The position numbers were made by a program, and so were the translations under genes. A stretch of 64,000 nt of DNA. Origin: Fusibacter_A sp965140735. Lineage in GTDB: Bacteria; Bacillota; Clostridia; Peptostreptococcales; Acidaminobacteraceae. The stretch covers positions 1,612,001 through 1,676,000 of the forward strand of contig OZ223306.1 in the NCBI GenBank assembly GCA_965140735.1, given 5' to 3'. A model generated the notes under the pieces. The model was given only the letters and a program-made list of their open reading frames with translations, searched no databases and was not told where the DNA came from. Shown piece by piece: positions 46,217 through 55,122 of this stretch (position 1 is its first letter; every line of letters begins with the position of its first letter).

Positions 46217-46663
46217 CTATTGATGATCCTTTAGAGGTTTGCTTATCGGATTATTTAACTGCTTGCTTACATAGGCTAATAGATGAGGTTGTATCTCGGG
46301 ATATGTCATATCATCTGGCAAGTCATCAAATCCCTTAAAACACTCTATTTCATGGTCAAAATTTAATTGAAGGTGTTTGATTTGAGCATAGTATAACCGA
46401 CCGTGACTTTCATCCCCACCTCTAGTGACACTATAATCACTTATAGGGACAAGTGTAAATTCATCTGCCGTACTCTCTTCTATAAGTTCCCTTCTTGCAG
46501 CTTCATCAGGAGACTCCCCCGGCTCTATATGCCCTCCTGGGATTTCCCATGTGCTTCTTTCTCTATGTTTAACATACAACCACTGATCCCTATATCTGGA
46601 TACAATAACGACGTACTTTAAATGTGAAGTTTCTTTTTCACAACTTATAAATTTAATTTTCAT
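46217..46663 (-). CDS. NUDIX hydrolase
   Basis: A 148-residue pyrophosphohydrolase. The Nudix box is GGHIEPGESPDEAARRELIE followed by EST, matching G-x5-E-x7-REUxEE except that the usual glycine after EE is replaced. EIPGGHIEPGES suits the 8-oxo-dGTPase/MutT-like group, but substrate cannot be assigned. Two starts are possible: GTG 46669 (AAGGAG 5 bases upstream) and ATG 46663 (11 bases); I report the ATG. It heads a run of genes ending with the GNAT-P1 fusion. Confidence 0.85.
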   Translation of the reverse strand: MKIKFISCEKETSHLKYVVIVSRYRDQWLYVKHRERSTWEIPGGHIEPGESPDEAARRELIEESTADEFTLVPISDYSVTRGGDESHGRLYYAQIKHLQLNFDHEIECFKGFDDLPDDMTYPEIQPHLLAYVSKQLNNPISKPLKDHQ

Positions 46664-46782
46664 ACACACGATTGCTCCTTATTATTATTTTAAAGCCCAT
46701 TCATAAGCTTAAGTCAATCATAACTTTTTGAGCACAGAATAACCATTAAAAAACCATTAAATAAAAAGCCATATAATGTTAG

Positions 46783-46816
46783 AAAAAGAGCGTATCTCTG
46801 GTAAAGATACGCTCTT
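46783..46816 (-). terminator. Terminator after the thiolase gene
   Basis: Perfect stem AAGAGCGTATCT with AGATACGCTCTT and a short loop; on the minus strand TTTTTC follows. It ends the sigma-54 operon. Confidence 0.85.
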
Positions 46817-46935
46817 ATCGGGGTTTTAAGGATTCTATTTTTCACTTAAAGGCCTTAAATTTATTTTCAAAATAGACCTGCTCAGAGCCTATTGAAAATA
46901 CAATATGAATCTACATTTCTTGTTTTATACAAATG

Positions 46936-48117
46936 CTATGGGCGTTCAATGAGTAGTGAAGTCCCCATACCACCACCAATACAAAGTGTTGCAAGCCCTT
47001 TTTTGGCCTCTCTTTTTTGCATTTCGTGTAATAAAGTTACCAGTATTCTAGCACCACTTGCACCCACTGGATGCCCTAAAGCAATAGCACCACCATTAAC
47101 ATTTACAATTTCAGGATTGATTTTCAAATCCTTTACAACGGCTAAAGATTGTGCTGCAAAAGCTTCGTTTGCCTCTACAAGTTCTATATCCTCAATTTTC
47201 CAGTCAGCTTCTTTTAATGCTGTCAATGTCGCAGGTACTGGTCCATATCCCATAATAGACGGATCGACGCCCTTGGTCCCATAACCTTTTATTTCAGCAA
47301 GATATGACAGTCCAAGTGCGTTCGCTTTCGCCTTACTCATGACGATAAGCATCGCTGCACCATCATTAATCCCTGATGCATTTCCTGCTGTAACAGTGCC
47401 CTCTTTTTTAAATGCTGGTTTTAACTTTTGAAGGGCTTCAAAAGTCGTTCCATATCGGATATACTCGTCATCTGTCACAATCGTTGGTTCTCCTCTCCTA
47501 GAAGGAATTTCAACTGTGACAATTTCATCTTTAAATCGACCCGATTTTTGCGCTTTTTCTGCTTTATTTTGACTTGCAGCGGCAAAGTGGTCTTGCATCT
47601 CTCTTGTCAATGACCATTGCTCTGCAATATTTTCAGCAGTAATACCCATATGATAATCGTTGAATGCATCTGTAAGTGCATCCTTGATCATATGATCTAC
47701 CATTTCGTAGTGACCCATCTTTTGCCCCCAACGATTTGAAGGGGATAAATAAGGCGCATTTGACATGCTTTCAGTACCGCCACACATGATGACATCAGCG
47801 CCACCAGATGCAATGATTTGTGCCGCAAGACTCACACTTCTAAGACCAGAGCCACATAAGATGTTAATCGACATGGCTGGCACTTCCACAGGCACACCTG
47901 CATGAACAGATACCTGTCTCGCCACATTTTGTCCACAGCCAGCACTTAAAATGTTGCCGACTAATACCTCATCAATTTGATTCGGTTCAATGCCAGCACG
48001 TTTAATAGCTTCTTTTGCTGCTATAGTTCCAAGATCTACGGCACTCAATGTTTTGAGTGCGCCGCCATAAGCACCAACTGGTGTTCTTACAGCAGATACG
48101 ATTACAACGTCTCTCAT
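46936..48117 (-). CDS. Acetyl-CoA C-acetyltransferase (thiolase)
   Basis: Cleaves acetoacetyl-CoA to two acetyl-CoA, or the reverse. The acylated cysteine is in INILCGSGLRS near residue 88, the conserved ANEAFAAQ and GGAIALGHPVGASG hold the histidine, and the second cysteine is in LCIGGGMGTS. Length 393 is typical of biosynthetic-type thiolase. ATG 48117 follows AGGAGG; the frame upstream overlaps the reductase gene's end. It is the last gene of a C4-acid operon and is followed by a terminator. Confidence 0.95.
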   Translation of the reverse strand: MRDVVIVSAVRTPVGAYGGALKTLSAVDLGTIAAKEAIKRAGIEPNQIDEVLVGNILSAGCGQNVARQVSVHAGVPVEVPAMSINILCGSGLRSVSLAAQIIASGGADVIMCGGTESMSNAPYLSPSNRWGQKMGHYEMVDHMIKDALTDAFNDYHMGITAENIAEQWSLTREMQDHFAAASQNKAEKAQKSGRFKDEIVTVEIPSRRGEPTIVTDDEYIRYGTTFEALQKLKPAFKKEGTVTAGNASGINDGAAMLIVMSKAKANALGLSYLAEIKGYGTKGVDPSIMGYGPVPATLTALKEADWKIEDIELVEANEAFAAQSLAVVKDLKINPEIVNVNGGAIALGHPVGASGARILVTLLHEMQKREAKKGLATLCIGGGMGTSLLIERP

Positions 48118-48127
48118 TTCAGGCCTC

Positions 48128-48847
48128 CTATAATCTAAGACCACCGTTAACAGAAAGATTATGTCCTGTTACAAACGATGATTCATCACTCGCAAGGAAT
48201 AAGCAAGCATTCGCAATTTCTTGAGGTTCGCCTAATCTGCCAAGCATTGTCTTTGCTCTGATTGGATCTAGAACCTTGTCAGGTACCGTTTTCATCATTT
48301 CAGTATTCACATAGCCAGGTGCCACTGAGTTAACTCTTACTGCTGCACCTTTTCTTGAAAATTCTTTGGCCCATGTTTTCGCCATACCGATAACACCAGC
48401 CTTAGTTGCAGCATAATTGGTTTGACCAACATTGCCATACTCTCCCACAACAGAAGCAATGTTGATGATACTGCCTTGTCCCTTTGCCATCATATGAGGC
48501 CCTATTACTTGTGCCATGTTAAAGACGCCTTTCAGGTTAACATCAATAACAAGATCCCACATTTCTTCTGTCATTTTATTGATTAAGCCATCTCTTGTGA
48601 TACCTGCATTATTCACAAGAATATCTATTTTACCGTACTCAGCAACCGCCCAGTTAAAAAACTCAACAATTGCGTTTCTATCTGTTACATTAAGCGCATA
48701 ACCTTTTATATGTTCAGACTCAAAAGTAGCTTCTTGCATATCCACTGCAATTACTTTTGCCCCTTCTTTTTCAAATGTTTCGCTGATAGCTCTTCCGATG
48801 CCTTGTGCACCACCAGTCACAACAGCTACTTTACCTTGTAATCTCAT
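48128..48847 (-). CDS. SDR oxidoreductase (acetoacetyl-CoA / 3-oxoacyl reductase-like)
   Basis: A 239-residue short-chain dehydrogenase. The dinucleotide site is VTGGAQGIGRA, NNAG follows at about residue 84, and the catalytic triad is in NIASVVGEY and NYAATKAGV (Y-x3-K). It resembles FabG and PhaB. In this setting, next to a CoA-transferase and thiolase, oxidation of 3-hydroxybutyryl-CoA to acetoacetyl-CoA is the best guess; fatty-acid synthesis is less likely because no fab gene is near. Starts after GGAGGCG, 10 bases before the thiolase start. Confidence 0.9.
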   Translation of the reverse strand: MRLQGKVAVVTGGAQGIGRAISETFEKEGAKVIAVDMQEATFESEHIKGYALNVTDRNAIVEFFNWAVAEYGKIDILVNNAGITRDGLINKMTEEMWDLVIDVNLKGVFNMAQVIGPHMMAKGQGSIINIASVVGEYGNVGQTNYAATKAGVIGMAKTWAKEFSRKGAAVRVNSVAPGYVNTEMMKTVPDKVLDPIRAKTMLGRLGEPQEIANACLFLASDESSFVTGHNLSVNGGLRL

Positions 48848-48860
48848 TACGCCTCCAAAG

Positions 48861-50405
48861 TTATAGATTTAGACCCATCGGTCCTTCATTAAAAATTCGA
48901 CTGTCCATTTCTTTCAAATTTTCTGAAATTGCTGGTTTAAAATGCATTTGATCAATAACATCCTTTTGTAGATCAATACCTGGTGCAATTTCAGTTAAAG
49001 TCAATCCTTTTTCTGAGAGTTCGAAAACAGCTCTTTCAGTGACATAAATAACGGGTTGACCAATTTCATAAGCATACTCACCAGAGAAAGTAACCTGCTC
49101 GACTTCATTTAAAAACTTCTTGGATTTGCCTTCATTTAAAATTGTTAACTTGCCTGCTTTAACTTCTAACTTTAAGCCGCCTGCTGTAAAGGTACCACAG
49201 TAAACCACTTTTTTTGCATTTTGAGATATATTGATGAAACCGCCACAACCAGCTACTTTAGGTCCAAATTTTGAGACGTTGACGTTGCCTTTAGGATCAC
49301 ATTGCGCAAGTCCTAAGAAAGTCACATCTAACCCACCACCATCATAAAAATCAAATTGATAAGGTTGATCAATAATCATATCTGGATTAATTGCCGCACC
49401 AAAACTTAGGCCACCGGCAGGAATACCACCAATAGTACCCGCCTCTGTTGTCAAAATTAAACCTTGAATATTTTCCTCATTAGCCACCATGGAAACGCCT
49501 TCAGGTATCCCAATACCAAGATTCATAATAGCGTTTTCTTTAAGTTCCATAGCCGCTCTTCTTGCAATCACTTTACGCTCATTCAGAACCATTGATGGAA
49601 TACTCTGAACAGGCACTTTAATGTCTTGACTGTAAGATGGATTATATTGTTCTGCAAAAGTTTGCATGTGTTCCTGTTGCTCTGCCTCAACAATTGCATC
49701 TACATAAATGCCTGGAATTTTGACCATTTTAGAATTAATCGAACCATCCTTTATAATCTTCTCTACTTGAAGAATGACCTTGCCACCAGAGTTTTTAACG
49801 GCCTGTGCCATAGAGAGCATTTCTAAGCTTAAGCATTCTTTTTCAAAGGTGCAGTTTCCAAAACTGTCTGCATAAGTTCCTCTGATAAAAGCAACATCGA
49901 TTGGAAAGGCCTTATAAAAAAGCCAATCCTCGTTATTTATAGTCATAAGTTCAACAAGTTCTTCTTTCGTTCTACCATTGATTTTGCCACCCTCTAGTCG
50001 TGGATCAACAAAAGTTTTAAGCCCTACTTTAGAAATAACACCTGGCTTACCACCAGCGATTACTCTAAACAGGTGAGAGATAACACCCTGTGGAAAATTG
50101 TATGCATCGATGTGTTCATCTAGTGCTAGTTTGCCAAGTTTTGGCGCTAGTCCCCAGTGCCCACCGACTACTTTTTTCACAAGTCCTACATGTCCAAAGT
50201 GATTTAAACCTCGATCTTTACCATCGCCTTGTCCTGCTGCATAAACCAAAGTTAAATCCTTAGGGTGTCCATTCTTAATAAATGCGTCTTCCACACCTCT
50301 ACTCAGTGCTTCTGGGTGCATATTACCTACGAATCCTCCAGTAACTAATGTTGAACCATCTTGGATGAGCGCAATTGCGTCTTCAAGTGACATCACTTTA
50401 TTCAT
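48861..50405 (-). CDS. Acyl-CoA:carboxylate CoA-transferase (fused alpha-beta type)
   Basis: A 514-residue single-chain family I CoA-transferase. The N-terminal half starts MNKVMSLEDAIALIQDGSTL and TGGFVGNMHPEAL; the second half carries MNLGIGIPEGV and TTEAGTIGGIPAGG, where the glutamate forms the CoA thioester. This resembles the propionate/short-chain acyl-CoA transferases (YdiF/PCT-like). It would move CoA from acetyl- or acetoacetyl-CoA to the imported acid. ATG 50405 follows AAGGAGG; GTG two codons earlier overlaps it. Lies 10 bases after the GntP gene. Confidence 0.92.
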   Translation of the reverse strand: MNKVMSLEDAIALIQDGSTLVTGGFVGNMHPEALSRGVEDAFIKNGHPKDLTLVYAAGQGDGKDRGLNHFGHVGLVKKVVGGHWGLAPKLGKLALDEHIDAYNFPQGVISHLFRVIAGGKPGVISKVGLKTFVDPRLEGGKINGRTKEELVELMTINNEDWLFYKAFPIDVAFIRGTYADSFGNCTFEKECLSLEMLSMAQAVKNSGGKVILQVEKIIKDGSINSKMVKIPGIYVDAIVEAEQQEHMQTFAEQYNPSYSQDIKVPVQSIPSMVLNERKVIARRAAMELKENAIMNLGIGIPEGVSMVANEENIQGLILTTEAGTIGGIPAGGLSFGAAINPDMIIDQPYQFDFYDGGGLDVTFLGLAQCDPKGNVNVSKFGPKVAGCGGFINISQNAKKVVYCGTFTAGGLKLEVKAGKLTILNEGKSKKFLNEVEQVTFSGEYAYEIGQPVIYVTERAVFELSEKGLTLTEIAPGIDLQKDVIDQMHFKPAISENLKEMDSRIFNEGPMGLNL

Positions 50406-50415
50406 GTGCACCTCC

Positions 50416-51771
50416 TTATACGATTCCAGTTACAAGATAGAATATTGATACAACAAAGACAGCGATCAACGGGATCACAGCAGTCATTGCTGCAATATCA
50501 AAGTAACTTTCTTTATGGTTGAGTTTACAAACGGATAACAATGTAATGACAGCACCACAGTGTGGCATTGTATCAAGTCCACCAGATGCCATAAGCATAA
50601 TTCTGTGAAGTGCTTGTGGATTTATACCCATTGCTAAAAAATCTTTTGATAGTACTTCAAGTGCTATCGCAGTACCACCTGATGATGAACCAACAATTCC
50701 AGCCAGCAATGTCGTTGAAATCGCCACTTTAAATATAGATGGAATTGCAAGTGCAACGATACCAAGTTTTACAGTTGTAAAAGCTGTTAATGATTTGATT
50801 ACACCACCGTAACCAACTTCAGAACCTGTATTAAATATTGGCAACAACGATCCAATCGCACCATCAAAAATAATTTTATTGGTATTTACTAGGAATTTTC
50901 TAAGTGCAATCAATATAAAGATGATTGAAATAGAAAGGCCTAAAACAACTGGCCAAGTCCCATTAATTTTTGAACCTGCTGCTTCATATGAAGCAATAAT
51001 AGCTGGATTTGCAAAATAGATCTTTGTAAATACAAAGTTGAGTATGAAAACCATGATAATTGGTGTCGCAGATACACCTATTCCCGGTAGATTACTGCTG
51101 AGTTCTTGTAAACCTTCGTTTTCATGCTCGCCATAACCTTCTCCAGCAGCTTTAGCTTTTGCTGCTCTTCTGTTGAGCCACCAAAGCCCACCGAAAAACA
51201 TAATAGCACTTCCAATTATACCTAAGACTGGCCCAGCATAAATATCAGTTCCAAAATAAACGGTTGGCATCGTGTTAAGGTACTGTGGTGAACCAGGTAG
51301 TGCTGTCATTGTAAACGTAAATGCACCAAGTGCAATTGCCGCTGGTAATAATCTTTTGGGAATATCAGCTTCTCTTAAAAGCATTGCGCCTATTGGATAC
51401 ATTGCAAATACAACTACAAATAGAGATACACCACCATAAGTTAAAAGTGAAGTGGCTACAACCACTGCTGCAATCGCATGTTTCTTACCAAATTTTTCAG
51501 AAATAAAATGTGCAATTGAAGTTGCTGCTCCAGTTACACCCATTAACTTTCCAAAAATTGCGCCTGATAAAAATACTGGAAAATAAGCTTGAATATAACC
51601 TGCTGCTGCAGGCATAAAAATATTTGATAAAGCATGTAGAGCTGGTATCTCACCCGACAGAAGTGCCGCAATCATTGCTAAGATTGGTGCTAATACAAGT
51701 ACTGTTACGCCCCTATATGCAAAGTACATAAGAGAAAATAAGGTCAATAATATCGCTAATACACCTAACAT
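50416..51771 (-). CDS. GntP family permease
   Basis: A 451-residue membrane protein with about twelve hydrophobic segments. Motifs of the GntP family are present: GSPQYLNTMPTVYFGT, GYGGVIKSL, SSSGGTAIALEVL and ASGGLDTMPHCGAVITLL. Family members import gluconate or other hydroxy acids and include annotated 3-hydroxybutyrate permeases. With a CoA-transferase, reductase and thiolase downstream, import of a C4 acid is the best inference. AGGGGG precedes the ATG. Confidence 0.88.
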   Translation of the reverse strand: MLGVLAILLTLFSLMYFAYRGVTVLVLAPILAMIAALLSGEIPALHALSNIFMPAAAGYIQAYFPVFLSGAIFGKLMGVTGAATSIAHFISEKFGKKHAIAAVVVATSLLTYGGVSLFVVVFAMYPIGAMLLREADIPKRLLPAAIALGAFTFTMTALPGSPQYLNTMPTVYFGTDIYAGPVLGIIGSAIMFFGGLWWLNRRAAKAKAAGEGYGEHENEGLQELSSNLPGIGVSATPIIMVFILNFVFTKIYFANPAIIASYEAAGSKINGTWPVVLGLSISIIFILIALRKFLVNTNKIIFDGAIGSLLPIFNTGSEVGYGGVIKSLTAFTTVKLGIVALAIPSIFKVAISTTLLAGIVGSSSGGTAIALEVLSKDFLAMGINPQALHRIMLMASGGLDTMPHCGAVITLLSVCKLNHKESYFDIAAMTAVIPLIAVFVVSIFYLVTGIV

Positions 51772-51801
51772 CTTTGTCCCCCTAAAAATTTAATAGAAAA
51801 T

Positions 51802-52311
51802 TTAAATGCCAACAACTAATTTAATGAGCTCGTAAAAAGTGTATGCAAATGCCACAACAGCAATTGCATAGAGGCTATAAAATACCCCTAGTGTGAAGTG
51901 TTTACTTTTTTCATATGCATCCACATGTTTAGGATGCATTTTTTCTTTGAGATGATCCTTAGAATCTTTAATAACATTTGAAATCAGTACCACAAGCATC
52001 ATTATAAGTCCCAATAAAATCATCAAATACAGAAATCCTAAATGTGCACCTGAGACTTTTTCAATGATGGAAATAATTGAACTCATGAAGACCATCGGTA
52101 TAAAAAATTGATCCCATTTGAAGACACGATATTCATTTTGATAAGTCTCTGAAATCAGAATTCTCACTAACAAAACCACTAAATGCATATACTTATAGCT
52201 TTGTGGATAATAAATTTGTTGTCCGATCGTAAACAACAAAAGGCCTTGATAGATTAAATTAAACACCAACGGTTTTTTTAAGCCGCGCATCATATGTGTT
52301 AAGTCTCCCAT
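51802..52311 (-). CDS. Small integral membrane protein of unknown function
   Basis: A 169-residue protein with about five membrane segments (for example VFNLIYQGLLLFTIGQQIYY, FIPMVFMSSIISIIEKVSG and LGVFYSLYAIAVVAFAYTF). No family recognised. It is the first gene after the sigma-54 promoter and precedes the GntP permease by 30 bases, so it is probably part of the uptake system or its sensing. AGGTG lies 8 bases before the ATG. Confidence 0.65.
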   Translation of the reverse strand: MGDLTHMMRGLKKPLVFNLIYQGLLLFTIGQQIYYPQSYKYMHLVVLLVRILISETYQNEYRVFKWDQFFIPMVFMSSIISIIEKVSGAHLGFLYLMILLGLIMMLVVLISNVIKDSKDHLKEKMHPKHVDAYEKSKHFTLGVFYSLYAIAVVAFAYTFYELIKLVVGI

Positions 52312-52337
52312 AGAAAATTCACCTCCACCTTACATAA

Positions 52338-52355
52338 ACGCAAAACACATGCCAA
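52338..52355 (-). promoter_or_regulatory. Sigma-54 promoter
   Basis: The minus strand reads TTGGCATGTGTTTTGCGT, an excellent match to the -24/-12 consensus (TGGCAC-N5-TTGC), with GG and GC 12 bases apart. It lies 27 bases before the first gene of the C4-acid operon, and its activator is encoded immediately upstream. Confidence 0.85.
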
Positions 52356-52456
52356 AATTTTGAGCACATAAAAATGCATAATCGTTTAAAATTGTTCATA
52401 TTTAGAGCAATAAATAGATCTTTTATTGTTATTTTGAATTAAAAATTAAGAAAAGC

Positions 52457-52555
52457 GTAAATCATACTTTACACTTTTTAAGTGACCTCACTCTATATGT
52501 CAAGTTTTAGTGACACAATAGATGAAGCACTTAAATCTGTAAATATTTATTTACA
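52457..52555. promoter_or_regulatory. Probable upstream activating sites for the sigma-54 activator
   Basis: Three inverted repeats lie 100-220 bases before the sigma-54 promoter: GTAAA/TTTAC (52457-52472), TGTCA/TGACA (52498-52515) and TGTAAATA/TATTTACA (52538-52555). Distance and symmetry fit enhancer sites bound by the Fis-type helix-turn-helix of the adjacent activator. Which is the true site is unknown. Confidence 0.45.
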
Positions 52556-52582
52556 CTTTTCTAATATTCAATGATTATTTTT

Positions 52583-54295
52583 TTATTTCAAATCATATTT
52601 TTCTAACTTTGTATGGAGTGCCATCCTTGAAATACCTAGATCCCCTGCGGTTTTCGTCTTATTGCCTTTAAAATAGATTAATCTCTCAAGTAATAATTTT
52701 TTTTCATAGATTTCCATCATATACTTAAGAGGTTCCCCAGTATAATCTAATTCACTTGTCTTTAAAAAGGCAGGCAAATGATAGGGTTGAATAAAATCAT
52801 CACCTTCCATGATATTGTAGGCTCTCTCAATAATATTTCTAAGTTCTCTAATGTTACCTTGCCATTGATAGTTCGAAAGTAAGAACTGTGCCTTTTCTGA
52901 AACCCCTCTTACTTTCCCATGATCTTGCTGGTTGAGTTGATCGATAAAATGCTTACTCAGTAGCATCACATCTTCTTTACGGTCTCTAAGCGGTGGTATG
53001 GTCAGATTGATGACATTTAACCGATAGTATAGATCTTCTCTAAACTGTTTTTCTTGAACCATCTCTTTTAGATTTCTATTAGTTGCAGCAATTATTCTCA
53101 CATCAATCTGTTTGGGTCTATTAGAGCCCACACGTTCCACTTCACCTTCCTGTAAGACTCTCAGTATTTTAGCCTGCATTTGCAATGGCATGTCTCCTAT
53201 TTCATCTAAAAATATCGTTCCCAGATCAGCCAATTCAAATTTACCAATACGCCCATTTTTATCGGCACCTGTAAAAGCGCCTTTTTCATAACCAAAGAGC
53301 TCTGATTCCAATAACTGTTCTGGAATAGCAGCACAATTCACAGAAATAAAAGGCATGTCATGGCGATTACTTGCTTGATGAATAGCATGAGCAAACAGTT
53401 CCTTACCGGTTCCACTCTCCCCTTGTATGAGTACATTTGACTTCGTATGCGCTATTTTTTTAGCCTGATGTTTTAATTTATTCATTTGATCATTAGAAGT
53501 TATAATTTGATCAAAAGTATATTTTGCTTTATGGATACTGCTGATTTCTGATCTTAAATTTCTAAGCTCCTGTTCTATTTTTGTATATTTTTTATTGATA
53601 TTATGAAGTTCCGATACATTTCTAAAAATAACTTTTCCAATTGCACCAGCCTGCTTGCCATCCACATAATATGGAATTCTAGTGGCTACCATGTAGTCAC
53701 CACGAATCTCTTGGAAATCATTAATTTCAGGAACCCCTGTTTGAGCGACGATATGCATCCTTGTATTGGGAATAACTTGAGTCACGTGTTTGCCAATCAC
53801 CTCGTCATCTTCAAGGCCTAGAAAACGCTTATATGCATTGGATATCATTGTGATATGTCCATTTAGGTCTACAACTAGAATGCCATCATAAGCCAGTTCT
53901 AATATAGACTTCAAAATAACCATTTCGCTTCGGTCTGCTTCAAGTTTTTCATTTAAAGCTTCATACTTGGTCACATCATCAAATATAGCAATTGCACCAA
54001 CTGGTTTTCCTTCTTCAAAGACTGGAATCCTAGAAGTGATACAATGTTTGCCATTGACTTCAATACTGACATCGCGGTCCATCGTAAGCCTTTTAAATGT
54101 GTCTATTAATTTAGACTCGCTATAGACCTCTAGTATAGGCTTATCTAGAGCCTGCTCAAGCGGGATATTTAAGAGTTGAAGTGCCCTCTCATTGATGTTC
54201 TTAACGATGCCTTCATGATCTACTAAAATGATAGCATTTTTAATTTCTTCGAATACTTTTTGATTTTCTAAAACACAATTAAAAAAATTATTCAA
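52583..54295 (-). CDS. Sigma-54-dependent activator with two PAS domains
   Basis: A 570-residue enhancer-binding protein. Two PAS sensor domains (about 15-115 and 130-240) precede the AAA+ domain with Walker A GESGTGKE (about 295), the sigma-54-contact loop GAFTGAD (about 342), and Walker B TIFLDEIGDMP; the C-terminus has a Fis-type helix-turn-helix (TKTAGDLGISRMALHTKLEK). It would sense a small molecule and open the adjacent -24/-12 promoter. The start is TTG 54295 with GAGGGG 5 bases upstream. Confidence 0.93.
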   Translation of the reverse strand: MNNFFNCVLENQKVFEEIKNAIILVDHEGIVKNINERALQLLNIPLEQALDKPILEVYSESKLIDTFKRLTMDRDVSIEVNGKHCITSRIPVFEEGKPVGAIAIFDDVTKYEALNEKLEADRSEMVILKSILELAYDGILVVDLNGHITMISNAYKRFLGLEDDEVIGKHVTQVIPNTRMHIVAQTGVPEINDFQEIRGDYMVATRIPYYVDGKQAGAIGKVIFRNVSELHNINKKYTKIEQELRNLRSEISSIHKAKYTFDQIITSNDQMNKLKHQAKKIAHTKSNVLIQGESGTGKELFAHAIHQASNRHDMPFISVNCAAIPEQLLESELFGYEKGAFTGADKNGRIGKFELADLGTIFLDEIGDMPLQMQAKILRVLQEGEVERVGSNRPKQIDVRIIAATNRNLKEMVQEKQFREDLYYRLNVINLTIPPLRDRKEDVMLLSKHFIDQLNQQDHGKVRGVSEKAQFLLSNYQWQGNIRELRNIIERAYNIMEGDDFIQPYHLPAFLKTSELDYTGEPLKYMMEIYEKKLLLERLIYFKGNKTKTAGDLGISRMALHTKLEKYDLK

Positions 54296-54391
54296 AATAA
54301 CCCCTCATTTCTGACTGCTTGTTTTAATCTCCATAATACTATTTTACGCAAATTCGATACCAAAGTTAATTCTATTATAAAGGAAAATGCA

Positions 54392-54424
54392 TTAAAAAAG
54401 AATCGATCCACAGAACGATTCTTT
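54392..54424 (-). terminator. Terminator of a vanished minus-strand gene
   Basis: Minus-strand AAGAATCG and CGATTCTT with a 10-base loop, followed by TTTTTT. No intact gene feeds into it; it follows the peptide remnant at 54441-54494. It would also insulate the activator gene. Confidence 0.65.
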
Positions 54425-54440
54425 AAGCATCTAAACATTT

Positions 54441-54494
54441 TTAATGAAATCTGTCTTTGCCTGCTTGCAATCCGCCTTCTGGAAATCCCTTCAT
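54441..54494 (-). pseudogene. Remnant of a gene 3' end
   Basis: A short minus-strand frame, MKGFPEGGLQAGKDRFH then stop, preceded in frame by ESYD, has the look of the C-terminal tail of a protein and is directly followed by an intrinsic terminator. No start or ribosome binding site fits. Likely left over from a deletion; a short functional peptide is less likely. Confidence 0.35.
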
Positions 54495-54579
54495 ATCGTA
54501 GGACTCTTATTCTAACTCAACTTCCCCCTAAAAATACGATGATCCATTGAATTATCAAACAGAGAAATGTAAATTTATA

Positions 54580-54608
54580 TTGACATACTATTTAAATATC
54601 TCTATAAT
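54580..54608 (+). promoter_or_regulatory. Consensus sigma-A promoter of the MarR operon
   Basis: TTGACA (54580-54585), a 17-base spacer and TATAAT (54603-54608) form a perfect consensus promoter, which implies strong transcription unless repressed. The operator starts 16 bases after the -10 box. Confidence 0.88.
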
Positions 54609-54623
54609 AAAACGATGCATAAA

Positions 54624-54650
54624 TTTGCAAGCTAATTATTAGCATGCAAA
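54624..54650. promoter_or_regulatory. Palindromic operator for the MarR regulator
   Basis: A perfect 27-base inverted repeat: TTTGCA...TGCAAA on the outside and GCTAA...TTAGC inside, around TTA. It lies between the promoter and the MarR start, the expected place for autorepression. A further half-site TATGCAAA follows at about 54653. Confidence 0.75.
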
Positions 54651-54690
54651 CCTATGCAAAATAGAGTTGAGCACAATATTAGGAGGTTAT

Positions 54691-55122
54691 ATGGATCGAA
54701 GTTTTCACTACTTGATTATGATCAATCATGCATTGTTTCAAAAACGTGCACTAGAGGCATTGACAGCAATAGGATTAACCCCTGGGCAACCAAAGGTATT
54801 AGATTATCTAAGACAACATAATGGACGTATGCAAAAGGAAGTTGCACATGGTTGTCAAATTGATCCTGCAACACTAACAGGTATTTTAGCACGTATGGAA
54901 GAGAAGGGACTTGTTGAGCGACGAATGCTCAATGGCAATAGAAGGTCAAGCTATGTTTATCTAACAGATCTAGGTAAAGAAAAGAGCGATAAAGTATCTG
55001 AAGTATTTCTTGAAGTAGAGGCAGCAATATTTAAGGGCATCAGCGAAAATGATAGAAAACAGTTTATGGAAGTTTTTCATAAGATAAGCTGCAACATGAC
55101 AATTCAAAAGGAGCTAAAATGA
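54691..55122 (+). CDS. MarR family transcriptional regulator
   Basis: A 143-residue winged-helix regulator. LTPGQPKVLDYLRQHNGRMQ, the recognition helix region IDPATLTGILARMEEKGLVE, and the wing RRMLNGNRRSSYVYLTDLGK are typical MarR features. ATG 54691 follows AGGAGGTTAT directly; the frame upstream contains no site. It overlaps the next gene by four bases (ATGA), so the two are translationally coupled, and probably represses the operon through the 27-base operator. Confidence 0.92.
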   Translation: MDRSFHYLIMINHALFQKRALEALTAIGLTPGQPKVLDYLRQHNGRMQKEVAHGCQIDPATLTGILARMEEKGLVERRMLNGNRRSSYVYLTDLGKEKSDKVSEVFLEVEAAIFKGISENDRKQFMEVFHKISCNMTIQKELK

